Below are positions 18,120 to 26,090 of a stretch of DNA of 64,000 nucleotides, piece by piece. Source of the DNA: Abyssibius sp040880065 (lineage in GTDB: Bacteria > Pseudomonadota > Alphaproteobacteria > Rhodobacterales > Rhodobacteraceae); contig JBBDJE010000051.1 of NCBI GenBank assembly GCA_040880065.1, positions 1 through 64,000 of the forward strand, read 5' to 3'. Below the pieces are notes generated by a model. It ran no database searches. It had not been told where the DNA came from and was given only the letters and a program-made list of their open reading frames with translations. Made by a program: the position numbers and the translations under genes. How positions within the stretch are numbered: the first letter of the stretch is position 1; each line of letters begins with the position of its first letter.

Positions 18120-18875
18120 ATGCACCGCTTACTTCTCACCCTTTCGCTTTGCCTGTTTGGCATTTCCGCCTCGGCCCAGAGTTTTTCAGACATGTCCCCC
18201 GATGAGCGCACCGCCTTTGGCGAAGCTGTGCGCGCATATATACTGGAAAACCCCGAACTGGTGATGGAAGCCGTTGCCATTTTGCAAAACCGCGAGCAAC
18301 TGGCCGCTGTCGAGGCTGACCGTGAACTGGCGGCCCGCTACCAAAGCCACCTTACCGATGACGGTTATTCATTTGTGGGCGGCAACCCCGACGGGGCCAT
18401 CACACTGGTCGAGTTTATAGATTATCGCTGCGGCTATTGCCGTCAGGCACATGATGAAATTCGTGCGCTGGTCGCGGCCAATGATGATATTCGTTATATC
18501 GTAAAAGAGTTTCCGATTTTGGGCGATGAAAGCGTGCTCGCGGCGCGCGCCGCACTTGCTGTTTTGGTGAATGACGGCGACGAAACCTATCACGAATTGA
18601 ACGATTTGCTGATGAAATTTGCAGGCCCGATCAACGAAACCACCTTGCTCGAGCTCGCCGCGCAAGCGGGCGCTGATGGCATGCGCATGGCGGGAATCAT
18701 GGATTCGCCGCTGATTACCGAGATGATCTCAAACAACCGCGCGCTGGCACAACGCATGCAAATTACCGGCACACCGACCTTTGTTCTTGGCGGTGAAATG
18801 GTGCGCGGCTATGTCAGCCCCGATGTGATGAACGCCCTGCTTGAAGACGCACGCGAGGCGGCAGAGGCGCTTTGA
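18120..18875 (+). CDS. DsbA-family thiol oxidoreductase, exported
   Basis: Periplasmic thioredoxin-fold protein of the DsbA/Com1 type (251 aa). It starts with a signal peptide (~1-20, ending SASA), has an N-terminal helical region, then the active-site CGYC (C104-C107) in DYRCGYCRQ and the cis-proline loop TGTPTF. CGYC points to disulfide isomerase or oxidase chemistry; the partner is not evident, since no dsbB or dsbD lies nearby. ATG 18120 is supported by AAGGA ~9 bases upstream. Confidence 0.9.
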   Translation: MHRLLLTLSLCLFGISASAQSFSDMSPDERTAFGEAVRAYILENPELVMEAVAILQNREQLAAVEADRELAARYQSHLTDDGYSFVGGNPDGAITLVEFIDYRCGYCRQAHDEIRALVAANDDIRYIVKEFPILGDESVLAARAALAVLVNDGDETYHELNDLLMKFAGPINETTLLELAAQAGADGMRMAGIMDSPLITEMISNNRALAQRMQITGTPTFVLGGEMVRGYVSPDVMNALLEDAREAAEAL

Positions 18876-18962
18876 AAGCACACTTTTCATAGCGGTCCGC
18901 AAAGCGTATAAAGGCCGCAGAACACTACCGCCGGTGCGCCGGCCCATAAAATTGAGGGATAG

Positions 18963-19457
18963 ATGAGCGATTCCAAGCATGAATCAGATGTCAGCTTTAT
19001 CAAGGCCTTGGCCGAGATGCTGCGCAGCAATGACCTGACCGAAATTGAAGTTCGCCGTGAATATGGCGAAGATGATGTGCTTGATGTGCGCGTCGCCCGC
19101 CAAATGCAGTCGGCACCCGTGATGATGCAGGCTTCAGCGCCTGCCGCGTCACCGGCACCGGCCGCCAGTGCAGCGCCCACCCCTGCCGCCGCACCGGCCG
19201 CTTCTGCCGACCCGGCCCAACACCCCGGCGCTGTGCCTTCGCCGATGGTTGGCACGGTGTATCTGGCGGCAGAACCCGGCAAACCGAATTTTGTGACTGT
19301 GGGTGACAAGGTGGACGAAGGCCAAACGATTTTGATTATCGAAGCCATGAAAACCATGAACCAGATACCCGCCCCGCGCGCAGGCACGGTTAAGCGTTTG
19401 CTGGTGGATGATGGTGCGCCGGTCGAATTTGGCACTCCGCTTGTGATCATCGAGTAG
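18963..19457 (+). CDS. accB: Acetyl-CoA carboxylase biotin carboxyl carrier protein
   Basis: Carries the biotin that shuttles CO2 from AccC to the carboxyltransferase in the first step of fatty acid synthesis. The 164-aa protein has a short helical N-terminus, an Ala/Pro-rich flexible linker (~50-80) and a C-terminal biotinyl domain with EAMKTMNQ; K130 is the biotinylation site. GAGGG precedes the ATG. It is followed after 6 bp by accC. Confidence 0.97.
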   Translation: MSDSKHESDVSFIKALAEMLRSNDLTEIEVRREYGEDDVLDVRVARQMQSAPVMMQASAPAASPAPAASAAPTPAAAPAASADPAQHPGAVPSPMVGTVYLAAEPGKPNFVTVGDKVDEGQTILIIEAMKTMNQIPAPRAGTVKRLLVDDGAPVEFGTPLVIIE

Positions 19458-19463
19458 GTGACG

Positions 19464-20810
19464 ATGTTTAGTAAAATCCTGATCGCAAATCGCGGCGAGA
19501 TTGCCCTGCGGGTTATCCGCGCCTGTCGTGAAATGGGCATCCAGTCGGTCGCCGTGCATTCGACCGCCGATAGCGATGCAATGCATGTGCGCATGGCGGA
19601 TGAGAGCGTTTGCATCGGCCCGCCAAGCTCTACCCATTCCTACCTGTCGATCCCGAATATCATTTCGGCCTGTGAAATTACCGGTGCAGAAGCGATTCAC
19701 CCCGGCTACGGGTTTCTGTCGGAAAACGCGAATTTCGTGCAGATCGTCGAAGACCACGACCTGAAGTTTATCGGCCCGACGGCCCAGCATATTCGTATTA
19801 TGGGCGACAAGATCACCGCCAAGGACACCATGAAAAACCTTGGCGTGCCTTGTGTGCCCGGCTCTGCTGGTGGTGTGCCCACAGTTGAAGATGCCCGCCG
19901 CATTGCGGGCGAAATGGGCTATCCTGTCATTGTGAAAGCCACCGCAGGCGGTGGTGGGCGCGGCATGAAGGTTGCAAAATCGGCAGCCGAAATAGACGTG
20001 GCGTTCTCAACCGCACGCTCGGAATCCAAGGCCGCCTTTGGCAATGACGAGGTTTATATCGAAAAATACCTCACCCTGCCCCGCCATATCGAGGTGCAGG
20101 TTTTTGGTGATGGCAAAGGCAATGCCGTGCATTTGGGCGAGCGCGACTGCTCGTTGCAGCGCCGCCACCAGAAGGTTTTCGAAGAGGCGCCCTCGCCTGC
20201 TATTGATGCTGAAACCCGCGCCCGCATTGGCAAAACCTGCGCCGATGCCGTGGCCGCCATTGGCTATGCAGGGGCGGGCACGATCGAGTTTTTGTATGAG
20301 AACGACGAATTCTATTTCATTGAGATGAACACCCGCTTGCAGGTAGAGCACCCTGTTACCGAAGCCGTGTTTGGGGTTGATCTGGTGCGCGAGCAAATTC
20401 GCGTGGCTGCGGGCCTGCCGTTATCGTTTACACAAGACGAGCTTGTTGTGAATGGCCATGCAATCGAATGCCGTATCAACGCTGAAAAGCTGCCCAACTT
20501 CCAGCCCTCGCCCGGCAAAATCGCGCAATATCATGCCCCCGGCGGGCTTGGAGTGCGGATGGACAGCCATTTGTATGACGGCTACACGATCCCGCCCTAT
20601 TACGACAGCCTGATCGGCAAGCTCATCGTGCATGGGCGCGACCGCCCCGAGGCTTTGGCCCGCCTGAACCGCGCTTTGGGCGAGTTGATTGTCGATGGCA
20701 TCCACACCACAACCCCGCTTTTCCACCAGCTTCTGGCCGAACCCGATGTGCAATCGGGCAATTATACCATCCACTGGCTTGAAAAATGGCTGGAGAAGCA
20801 GGCCAGCTAG
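19464..20810 (+). CDS. accC: Acetyl-CoA carboxylase biotin carboxylase subunit
   Basis: ATP-dependent carboxylation of AccB-bound biotin. The 448-aa protein shows the N-terminal MFSKILIANRGEIALR, the glycine-rich ATP-grasp loop KATAGGGGRGMK, and the catalytic EMNTRLQVEHPVTE segment. I chose ATG 19464; an in-frame GTG at 19458 immediately follows the accB stop and is less typical of the family. It is coupled to accB and followed 6 bp later by aat. Confidence 0.97.
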   Translation: MFSKILIANRGEIALRVIRACREMGIQSVAVHSTADSDAMHVRMADESVCIGPPSSTHSYLSIPNIISACEITGAEAIHPGYGFLSENANFVQIVEDHDLKFIGPTAQHIRIMGDKITAKDTMKNLGVPCVPGSAGGVPTVEDARRIAGEMGYPVIVKATAGGGGRGMKVAKSAAEIDVAFSTARSESKAAFGNDEVYIEKYLTLPRHIEVQVFGDGKGNAVHLGERDCSLQRRHQKVFEEAPSPAIDAETRARIGKTCADAVAAIGYAGAGTIEFLYENDEFYFIEMNTRLQVEHPVTEAVFGVDLVREQIRVAAGLPLSFTQDELVVNGHAIECRINAEKLPNFQPSPGKIAQYHAPGGLGVRMDSHLYDGYTIPPYYDSLIGKLIVHGRDRPEALARLNRALGELIVDGIHTTTPLFHQLLAEPDVQSGNYTIHWLEKWLEKQAS

Positions 20811-20816
20811 GCTGCC

Positions 20817-21455
20817 ATGAAAGACGAGCTTGAAATTACCCCCGCACTTTTGGTGCAAGCCTATCGTGCGGGGGTGTTTCCAATGGCAGAAGATGCCAGT
20901 TCCGATGAGCTGTTCTGGGTCGACCCGCCGGCGCGTGGTATCATTCCGATAGACGGCTTCCATGCATCAAGAAGCCTTAAAAAGCGCATAAATTCAGGCC
21001 ATTACAGCGCATCGCGCAACCAGTGCTTTAGCAGGGTTATAGCCGAATGCGCCAAGCGTGATGTCACCTGGATCAACCCGCAAATCACCGCGCTTTACAC
21101 CGCATTGCACCATCAGGGCATGGCCCATTCGCAAGAAATCTGGCGCGATGGTGCGCTTGTGGGCGGGGTTTATGGCCTGGCCATTGGCGGAGCATTTTTT
21201 GGCGAAAGCATGTTTTCGCGCGCAACCGATGGCTCCAAACTAGCGCTATATGCCCTAATTTCGCATTTGCGCGGATTGGGGTTCACCCTGTTTGACACGC
21301 AATTCATAACGCCACATCTCGCCAGCCTGGGCGGGGTCGAGATCACGCGCGCGCGCTACCACAGGCTATTGGAATCAGCACTGGCAGCTTCAACAGCCGC
21401 TTTTACGCCCTGCTTGCCCTACCCGCTCACGCAGGAAATGACCCAGATGTCATAG
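20817..21455 (+). CDS. aat: Leucyl/phenylalanyl-tRNA--protein transferase
   Basis: Adds Leu or Phe from aminoacyl-tRNA to proteins with N-terminal Arg or Lys, marking them for ClpAP through the N-end rule. At 212 aa it is slightly short of the E. coli enzyme. FWVDPPARGIIP, the GGVYGLAIGGAFFGESMFS core and FDTQF are characteristic. It lies 6 bp after accC and probably belongs to that operon. Its last 37 bp overlap the end of the convergent DUF2155 gene. Confidence 0.95.
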   Translation: MKDELEITPALLVQAYRAGVFPMAEDASSDELFWVDPPARGIIPIDGFHASRSLKKRINSGHYSASRNQCFSRVIAECAKRDVTWINPQITALYTALHHQGMAHSQEIWRDGALVGGVYGLAIGGAFFGESMFSRATDGSKLALYALISHLRGLGFTLFDTQFITPHLASLGGVEITRARYHRLLESALAASTAAFTPCLPYPLTQEMTQMS

Positions 21456-21883
21456 CGCGGATGGTCAAGCGCTACGAGCGCGGGGCTGGAGGCGACCATC
21501 CAACCGTGAAAACGCGCTGTATCTTCGCGGATATCCTGAATGCTAAGCAATGCAAACGCGTCGCGGTCAATATCGCCCTGCGGGTAGCGGCAGGCTTCAA
21601 GTGTTATGCTAAGCCGCTCGAATTGCAGGGTTTCGCCAACCGAAATCTGGAAATTGCCAACCGTGCCGGTAATGGTGTCAAGCCCGCGCAGCACGGCCGC
21701 ATTTGCCGCATCGGAATTGGCCGAACGCACCCCGCCCGAACTTATAAAGGCGGGAAGCTCCGGCACAGGAATTTCGCCTGTCTGGGAATCGGGTTCGATA
21801 AAGGGCAAAAGCTCTTCAGCCAAGGACTGCGCGTAAAGCGGCGCGCCCAGCAGGCATAGCGCGAATGTAGCTCGCCGGATCAT
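21419..21883 (-). CDS. DUF2155 domain-containing exported protein
   Basis: A 154-aa protein with an N-terminal signal peptide (MIRRATFALCLLGAPLYA) and the DUF2155 core (RGLDTITGTVGNFQISVG, LEACRYPQGDIDRDAFALL, FHGWMVASSPALVALDHPRYDIWV). The family is common in alphaproteobacteria and has no established function. Its two cysteines may form a disulfide. The ATG overlaps the mlaD stop (ATGA), so it belongs to the ndufa12-mlaD-DUF2155 unit, and its 3' end overlaps aat by 37 bp. Confidence 0.88.
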   Translation of the reverse strand: MIRRATFALCLLGAPLYAQSLAEELLPFIEPDSQTGEIPVPELPAFISSGGVRSANSDAANAAVLRGLDTITGTVGNFQISVGETLQFERLSITLEACRYPQGDIDRDAFALLSIQDIREDTARFHGWMVASSPALVALDHPRYDIWVISCVSG

Positions 21884-22338
21884 TGCGCCGTGTCGTCTCC
21901 GTCACCGCCTGATGCAAATTTCATAAGCAAATTCAAGAAGCTGACCGCGCCTTGCGTATAGGTGATTTCCTCACCATTGGCCAGGATGATGGGCGAGCCG
22001 CCCGGAATAAGTTCGATGAAATTGCCCCCAAGCAAGCCTTCGCTGGCGACTTTGGCTTCGGAATCATCGGGGATTTCAACGGTTTGGTCAACCGCAAGCA
22101 CGGCAACGGCCTGGTATGTGGCGCGATCAAGGCTAAGTGAGGTCAGCGTGCCAACGCGCACACCGGCCAGCCGCACTTCCGAGCCTACCCGCAGCCCCTC
22201 AGCACTGCCAAAGCGGGCTTCGAGCGTAATTTCATTTTCAGCAGCGCCGCTGGTAAACTGGCTGGCATAGGTTAAAAATCCGATGGCCACGGCCATAACC
22301 ACGGCACCAATCAGCGTTTCAGCGGCGTTACTGGCCAT
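21880..22338 (-). CDS. mlaD: MlaD-family lipid-transport substrate-binding protein
   Basis: Periplasmic, membrane-anchored MCE-domain protein of the Mla pathway, which keeps phospholipids out of the outer leaflet of the outer membrane. The 152-aa protein has one N-terminal TM (~8-27), then a single MCE domain (ARFGSAEGLRVGSEVRLAGVRVG, GLLGGNFIELIPGG). The length matches E. coli MlaD. No mlaE, mlaF or mlaC is adjacent, so it is an orphan locus, placed directly after the ndufa12 gene. Confidence 0.92.
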   Translation of the reverse strand: MASNAAETLIGAVVMAVAIGFLTYASQFTSGAAENEITLEARFGSAEGLRVGSEVRLAGVRVGTLTSLSLDRATYQAVAVLAVDQTVEIPDDSEAKVASEGLLGGNFIELIPGGSPIILANGEEITYTQGAVSFLNLLMKFASGGDGDDTAQ

Positions 22339-22341
22339 GGT

Positions 22342-22710
22342 TTATTCCGGCTGCCATGCGTCATAGTCTGAACGCTTGGCGGGTTGTGCGGCATACAATG
22401 AACCCGGCGGATGATAGGCTGCGGCGCTACCAGTCAGGTTCGGCATATGCGGCTTTTCCCATGGTTGGTGTTTCAGCGGCGTGCCGCTTGGCATTTCATC
22501 AAACGTGTGGTGCAGCCAGCCGTGCCAATCGGGCGAAATGCGGCTTGCTTCCGATTCGCCATTATATATGACCCAGCGGCGCGCCTTGTGGGTGTAATAG
22601 CGGTTGCCCTGATCATCGGTGCCCACATGTTTGCCCTTGCGCCATGTATGCAGGCGCGTGCCCAATGTCTGGCCGTTCCACCATGTAAACAGTTGTGATA
22701 GCAAGCCCAT
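22342..22710 (-). CDS. NADH:ubiquinone oxidoreductase accessory subunit, NDUFA12 type
   Basis: A 122-aa soluble accessory subunit of complex I, found in alphaproteobacteria and mitochondria. Hallmarks are the N-terminal FTWWNGQTLGTRL, VGTDDQGNRYY and RRWVIYNGE, and SRISPDWHGWLHHTFDEMP. ATG 22710 is preceded by AAGGGG; in-frame codons further upstream would extend it without family similarity. It starts the unit with mlaD and DUF2155 (gaps of 3 bp and an overlap), far from any nuo cluster in this window. Confidence 0.95.
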   Translation of the reverse strand: MGLLSQLFTWWNGQTLGTRLHTWRKGKHVGTDDQGNRYYTHKARRWVIYNGESEASRISPDWHGWLHHTFDEMPSGTPLKHQPWEKPHMPNLTGSAAAYHPPGSLYAAQPAKRSDYDAWQPE

Positions 22711-22777
22711 AAGCCCCTTACCCCGATTATTGCGCCTGTTTAGCGCCGCTATGTCCACGCGTAAAGGTCTGCCTGCA

Positions 22778-24043
22778 TCACGAGGCGGAAACGCTCTCAT
22801 CCTTGCGCTTTGAATAGATGATCAGCGGCTCGCCATTGCGGTTGATGCAGTCATCGTTGACGACTACCTCGGCCACGCCTTCCATGCCGGGCAGCTCGAA
22901 CATCGTGTCTAGCAGCACATCCTCAAGGATGGAGCGCAGGCCGCGCGCGCCGGTTTTGCGCTCAAGCGCACGTTCGGCAATGGCTTTCAGCGCCTCTTCC
23001 GTGAAGGAAAGCTGCACATCTTCCATATCAAAAAGCCGCTGATATTGCTTGACCAAAGCGTTTTTCGGCTCGCTCAGAATGGTGACAAGCGCGTCGACAT
23101 CCAGATCGGTCAGCGTAGCGATAACCGGCAAACGACCCACAAATTCGGGGATAAGGCCAAATTTCAGCAGGTCTTCGGGCTGCACATCGGCAAAGATTTC
23201 ACCGACGCGGCGCTCATCCTGCCCGCGCACATCGGCACCAAAGCCAACAGCCGAACCCTTGCCGCGCGCGGCGATGATTTTGTCCAAACCGGCGAAGGCC
23301 CCGCCGCAGATGAACAGGATATTTGTGGTGTCGACCTGCAGAAATTCCTGCTGCGGATGCTTGCGCCCGCCTTGGGGCGGCACAGATGCAACCGTGCCTT
23401 CCATGATTTTCAGCAAAGCCTGCTGCACCCCCTCGCCCGAAACATCACGGGTGATGCTGGGGTTGTCGGATTTGCGCGAAATCTTGTCGACCTCGTCGAT
23501 ATAGACGATGCCGCGCTGTGCGCGCTCCACGTTATATTCAGCCGATTGCAGCAGCTTGAGGATGATGTTTTCAACATCTTCGCCCACATAGCCGGCTTCG
23601 GTCAGCGTGGTGGCGTCGGCCATGGTGAAGGGCACATCAATGATGCGCGCCAAGGTTTGGGCCAGCAGGGTTTTGCCGCAACCCGTTGGGCCAATCAGCA
23701 TAATGTTGGATTTCGCCAGTTCAACTTCGCCATGCTTGTTTGAACTGTTCAGCCGCTTGTAATGGTTATGCACGGCCACAGACAGAATGCGCTTGGCCAC
23801 TTCCTGACCGATGACATAATCATCAAGCACCTTGCAAATATCCTTGGGCGTTGGCACACCCAACGACGATTTCACCAGCGACGACTTGGTCTCTTCGCGG
23901 ATGATATCCATGCACAGCTCAACGCATTCATCGCAGATGAACACGGTTGGCCCGGCGATGAGTTTGCGCACCTCGTGCTGGCTTTTGCCGCAGAACGAGC
24001 AATAGAGCGTGTTTTTGCTGTCTGATCCGCCTGATTTACTCAT
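22778..24043 (-). CDS. clpX: ATP-dependent Clp protease ATP-binding subunit ClpX
   Basis: AAA+ unfoldase that feeds substrates to ClpP. The 421-aa protein has the N-terminal four-cysteine zinc finger (CSFCGKS ... CDECVELC), Walker A GPTGCGKT, Walker B VYIDEVDKI, and the IGF-like ClpP-contact region. A good Shine-Dalgarno (CAGGAGAACGC) precedes the ATG. It lies 90 bp downstream of clpP; the gap contains two hairpins. Confidence 0.98.
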   Translation of the reverse strand: MSKSGGSDSKNTLYCSFCGKSQHEVRKLIAGPTVFICDECVELCMDIIREETKSSLVKSSLGVPTPKDICKVLDDYVIGQEVAKRILSVAVHNHYKRLNSSNKHGEVELAKSNIMLIGPTGCGKTLLAQTLARIIDVPFTMADATTLTEAGYVGEDVENIILKLLQSAEYNVERAQRGIVYIDEVDKISRKSDNPSITRDVSGEGVQQALLKIMEGTVASVPPQGGRKHPQQEFLQVDTTNILFICGGAFAGLDKIIAARGKGSAVGFGADVRGQDERRVGEIFADVQPEDLLKFGLIPEFVGRLPVIATLTDLDVDALVTILSEPKNALVKQYQRLFDMEDVQLSFTEEALKAIAERALERKTGARGLRSILEDVLLDTMFELPGMEGVAEVVVNDDCINRNGEPLIIYSKRKDESVSAS

Positions 24044-24061
24044 GCGTTCTCCTGCTTGTCT

Positions 24062-24104
24062 GCGCAGCTTATGGCTGCGCCAATCCGTTGCGCCCTATTA
24101 GGGC
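24062..24104 (-). other. Two hairpins between clpP and clpX
   Basis: In the clpP-clpX gap, GCGCAGC/GCTGCGC (24062-24080) and GCCCT/AGGGC (24092-24104) form small stems. No T run follows on the transcribed strand, so they look more like mRNA processing or stabilising structures than terminators. Confidence 0.45.
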
Positions 24105-24133
24105 ATGAGCTTGCGGCAAAGCACAAGCGCTTG

Positions 24134-24766
24134 TTACGCCGCAGCATCTTCCGTAGGGCTACGATGGGTCACGATCTCGTCGATCAGGCCCCAGTCTTTC
24201 GCCGCTTCCGCCGTCATGAAATTATCGCGGTCCAGCGCCCGCTCTACGGTTTCCAGGTCCTGACCGCAATGCTTGACATAAATTTTGTTCAGCCGCTCTT
24301 TCAGCTCGAGAATTTCCTTGGCGTGCAGGGCAATATCGCTGGCCTGCCCCTGAAACCCGCCCGAAGGCTGGTGCACCATCAGGCGGCTGTTGGGCAGAGA
24401 CATGCGCATCCCCGCCGTGCCGCCACACAAAAGCAACGTGCCCATCGAGGCCGCCTGCCCGATACATACGGTCGAGATTTTGGGTTTGATATATTGCATC
24501 GTGTCATAGATCGAAAGGCCCGAGGAAACGATCCCGCCGGGCGAGTTGATATACATCGCGATTTCCTTGTTCGGATTTTCCGCCTCAAGGAACAAAAGCT
24601 GCGCCACAATCACCGTGGCCATTTCGTCATGCACAGGGCCGGATACGAAGATGATCCGCTCTTTAAGCAGGCGCGAGAAAATATCATAGCGGATTGAGCC
24701 GCGGGCGCTGGTTTCCTCCACCGTCGGAATGATGAAGCTTTTGGCGATCATGGAGGGATCAAACAT
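24134..24766 (-). CDS. clpP: ATP-dependent Clp protease proteolytic subunit ClpP
   Basis: Serine protease tetradecamer that degrades substrates delivered by ClpX. The 210-aa protein has the complete triad: S107 in GQAASMGT, H132 in LMVHQPSGG, and D181 in ALDRDNFM. AGGAA precedes the ATG. It is first in the clpP-clpX unit and divergent from the unrecognised gene at 24949. Confidence 0.98.
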   Translation of the reverse strand: MFDPSMIAKSFIIPTVEETSARGSIRYDIFSRLLKERIIFVSGPVHDEMATVIVAQLLFLEAENPNKEIAMYINSPGGIVSSGLSIYDTMQYIKPKISTVCIGQAASMGTLLLCGGTAGMRMSLPNSRLMVHQPSGGFQGQASDIALHAKEILELKERLNKIYVKHCGQDLETVERALDRDNFMTAEAAKDWGLIDEIVTHRSPTEDAAA

Positions 24767-24886
24767 TGACGTTTCCTAACTTGGTCTACCCGTCGGCATT
24801 AGCCTTTTGGTGTTGAAGAAAGGTTTAATCATGCCAGCCGCCAGCCGCAAGGGCATGCGGGCAAATATCACGCGCTGATGATTTGG

Positions 24887-24900
24887 CTTTTGCGCAAAAG
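24887..24900. promoter_or_regulatory. 14-bp perfect palindrome in the clpP/unknown-gene divergent region
   Basis: CTTTTGCGCAAAAG reads the same on both strands and lies 49 bases before the ATG of the unrecognised gene and ~120 bases before clpP. A regulator-binding site is possible; no regulator can be named. Confidence 0.4.
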
Positions 24901-24948
24901 TGCTGGGCAAGCTATCATCGCGGTGTTTGGCAAGGCGGACTTAATTTC

Positions 24949-26043
24949 ATGTTGCAATATAAATCAGACGGCAAGCAGATTACCTGCACACATAACTTCA
25001 AGCTGGCACAGATTGGCGCTATCCCTGCGGTGGAACTGAGCTGCACCATGCATTTCACACCGGGGCTGGATCTGAAATCCGATCTTGGCAAGGACCTGGG
25101 CAAGCGGTTTGAGGCGACCTTCCCTGACCGGCTTCACGGCGAGCTTGGCAAACTGGAAGACAAGTTTAGCCGCGCGCGCCTGCAATTGGCGCGAATGCTG
25201 AAAAATAACGACCCTCAGGTGAAGATGAAAACCTTCGCCGACAGCCAGCAGGAAGCGCTGATTGCTGATTGGAACAACTTTCACGGCAAATACGCCGAGC
25301 GAATCGCCATTGATGTTTTGGGCGACAGCGCCAAGCTGATTGGCAAGGCCGCCGAGGACGAGGTCAAAAAGCTGAAGCCGAAATTCAGCTTTGACGCCAT
25401 GAGCGATTCCAAGGCCAATTTCATGACCGGCGTTTTGGGGGCCGATGGCGCTGGCGCTGTCAATGCCGCCAGCACCGGCAATGTTGGCGCGCTAATCCCG
25501 ATGATCAACGGGGCGGGCGCACAAATCGGCGTCTCGGTTACCATTTGGGATGGCAACGAGCAGATTTTCAAGCAAAGCCAGATCAGCGCGGGCAGCCTAG
25601 CCAGCGATGTCGGCAAAATTTCCAAGGCGGTGCAAACCGGGATTATCCGCATCGCCCGTATAGAAAAACTACGTGTGGCCACACGGGCGCGGATTGTGAA
25701 AGCCACAATCGAAAGCCAAAAGGCCGCCGATGTTCTGACAAAGGCCATGCGCGCCGCCCTTAAGGGCAAGGACAGCCGCCAGATCAGGGTGATTGACGCT
25801 ACCCGCCGGCAGGTGGCCGGCACCAAGGCCGAGGCGCTGAAGCTGCGCGATTCCATAGCCCCGACCGACCAGATTTTGAAGCTGCTGACCGAGGCCAAAT
25901 CGCTGATAGATCAGGCCGAGGCGCTGGCCAAGGGCAATGCGGGCAGCGCGAATGATGCGGCCTCCAAAGCCAAAAGCATTTCAAAAGACCTGAAAACCGG
26001 CGCCAGTGCCTTGAGCGTGCTCACCACCCGGCTGCGCGGATAA
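24949..26043 (+). CDS. Protein of unknown function, Ala/Lys-rich, partly coiled coil
   Basis: I do not recognise this 365-aa protein. There is no signal peptide or clear TM helix. An N-terminal region with beta character and two cysteines (~1-45) leads to charged helical stretches (~60-150), a Gly/Ala/Asn-rich neutral segment (~155-200), and a C-terminal half of long alanine- and lysine-rich helices (~220-365) likely to form coiled coil. ATG 24949 is taken as the start; the TTG at 24883 would add a doubtful N-terminus. It sits in opposite orientation between tig and clpPX and has its own terminator. GC content resembles its neighbours. Confidence 0.7.
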   Translation: MLQYKSDGKQITCTHNFKLAQIGAIPAVELSCTMHFTPGLDLKSDLGKDLGKRFEATFPDRLHGELGKLEDKFSRARLQLARMLKNNDPQVKMKTFADSQQEALIADWNNFHGKYAERIAIDVLGDSAKLIGKAAEDEVKKLKPKFSFDAMSDSKANFMTGVLGADGAGAVNAASTGNVGALIPMINGAGAQIGVSVTIWDGNEQIFKQSQISAGSLASDVGKISKAVQTGIIRIARIEKLRVATRARIVKATIESQKAADVLTKAMRAALKGKDSRQIRVIDATRRQVAGTKAEALKLRDSIAPTDQILKLLTEAKSLIDQAEALAKGNAGSANDAASKAKSISKDLKTGASALSVLTTRLRG

Positions 26044-26071
26044 AAAAAGGCGACCCAAAGGCCGCCTTTTT
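26044..26071. terminator. Bidirectional terminator between the unknown gene and tig
   Basis: AAAAAGGCG pairs perfectly with CGCCTTTTT around a 10-nt loop. The A run on one side and the T run on the other suit both convergent genes. Confidence 0.88.
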
Positions 26072-26090
26072 CAGTCACTGTCCCGAATTT

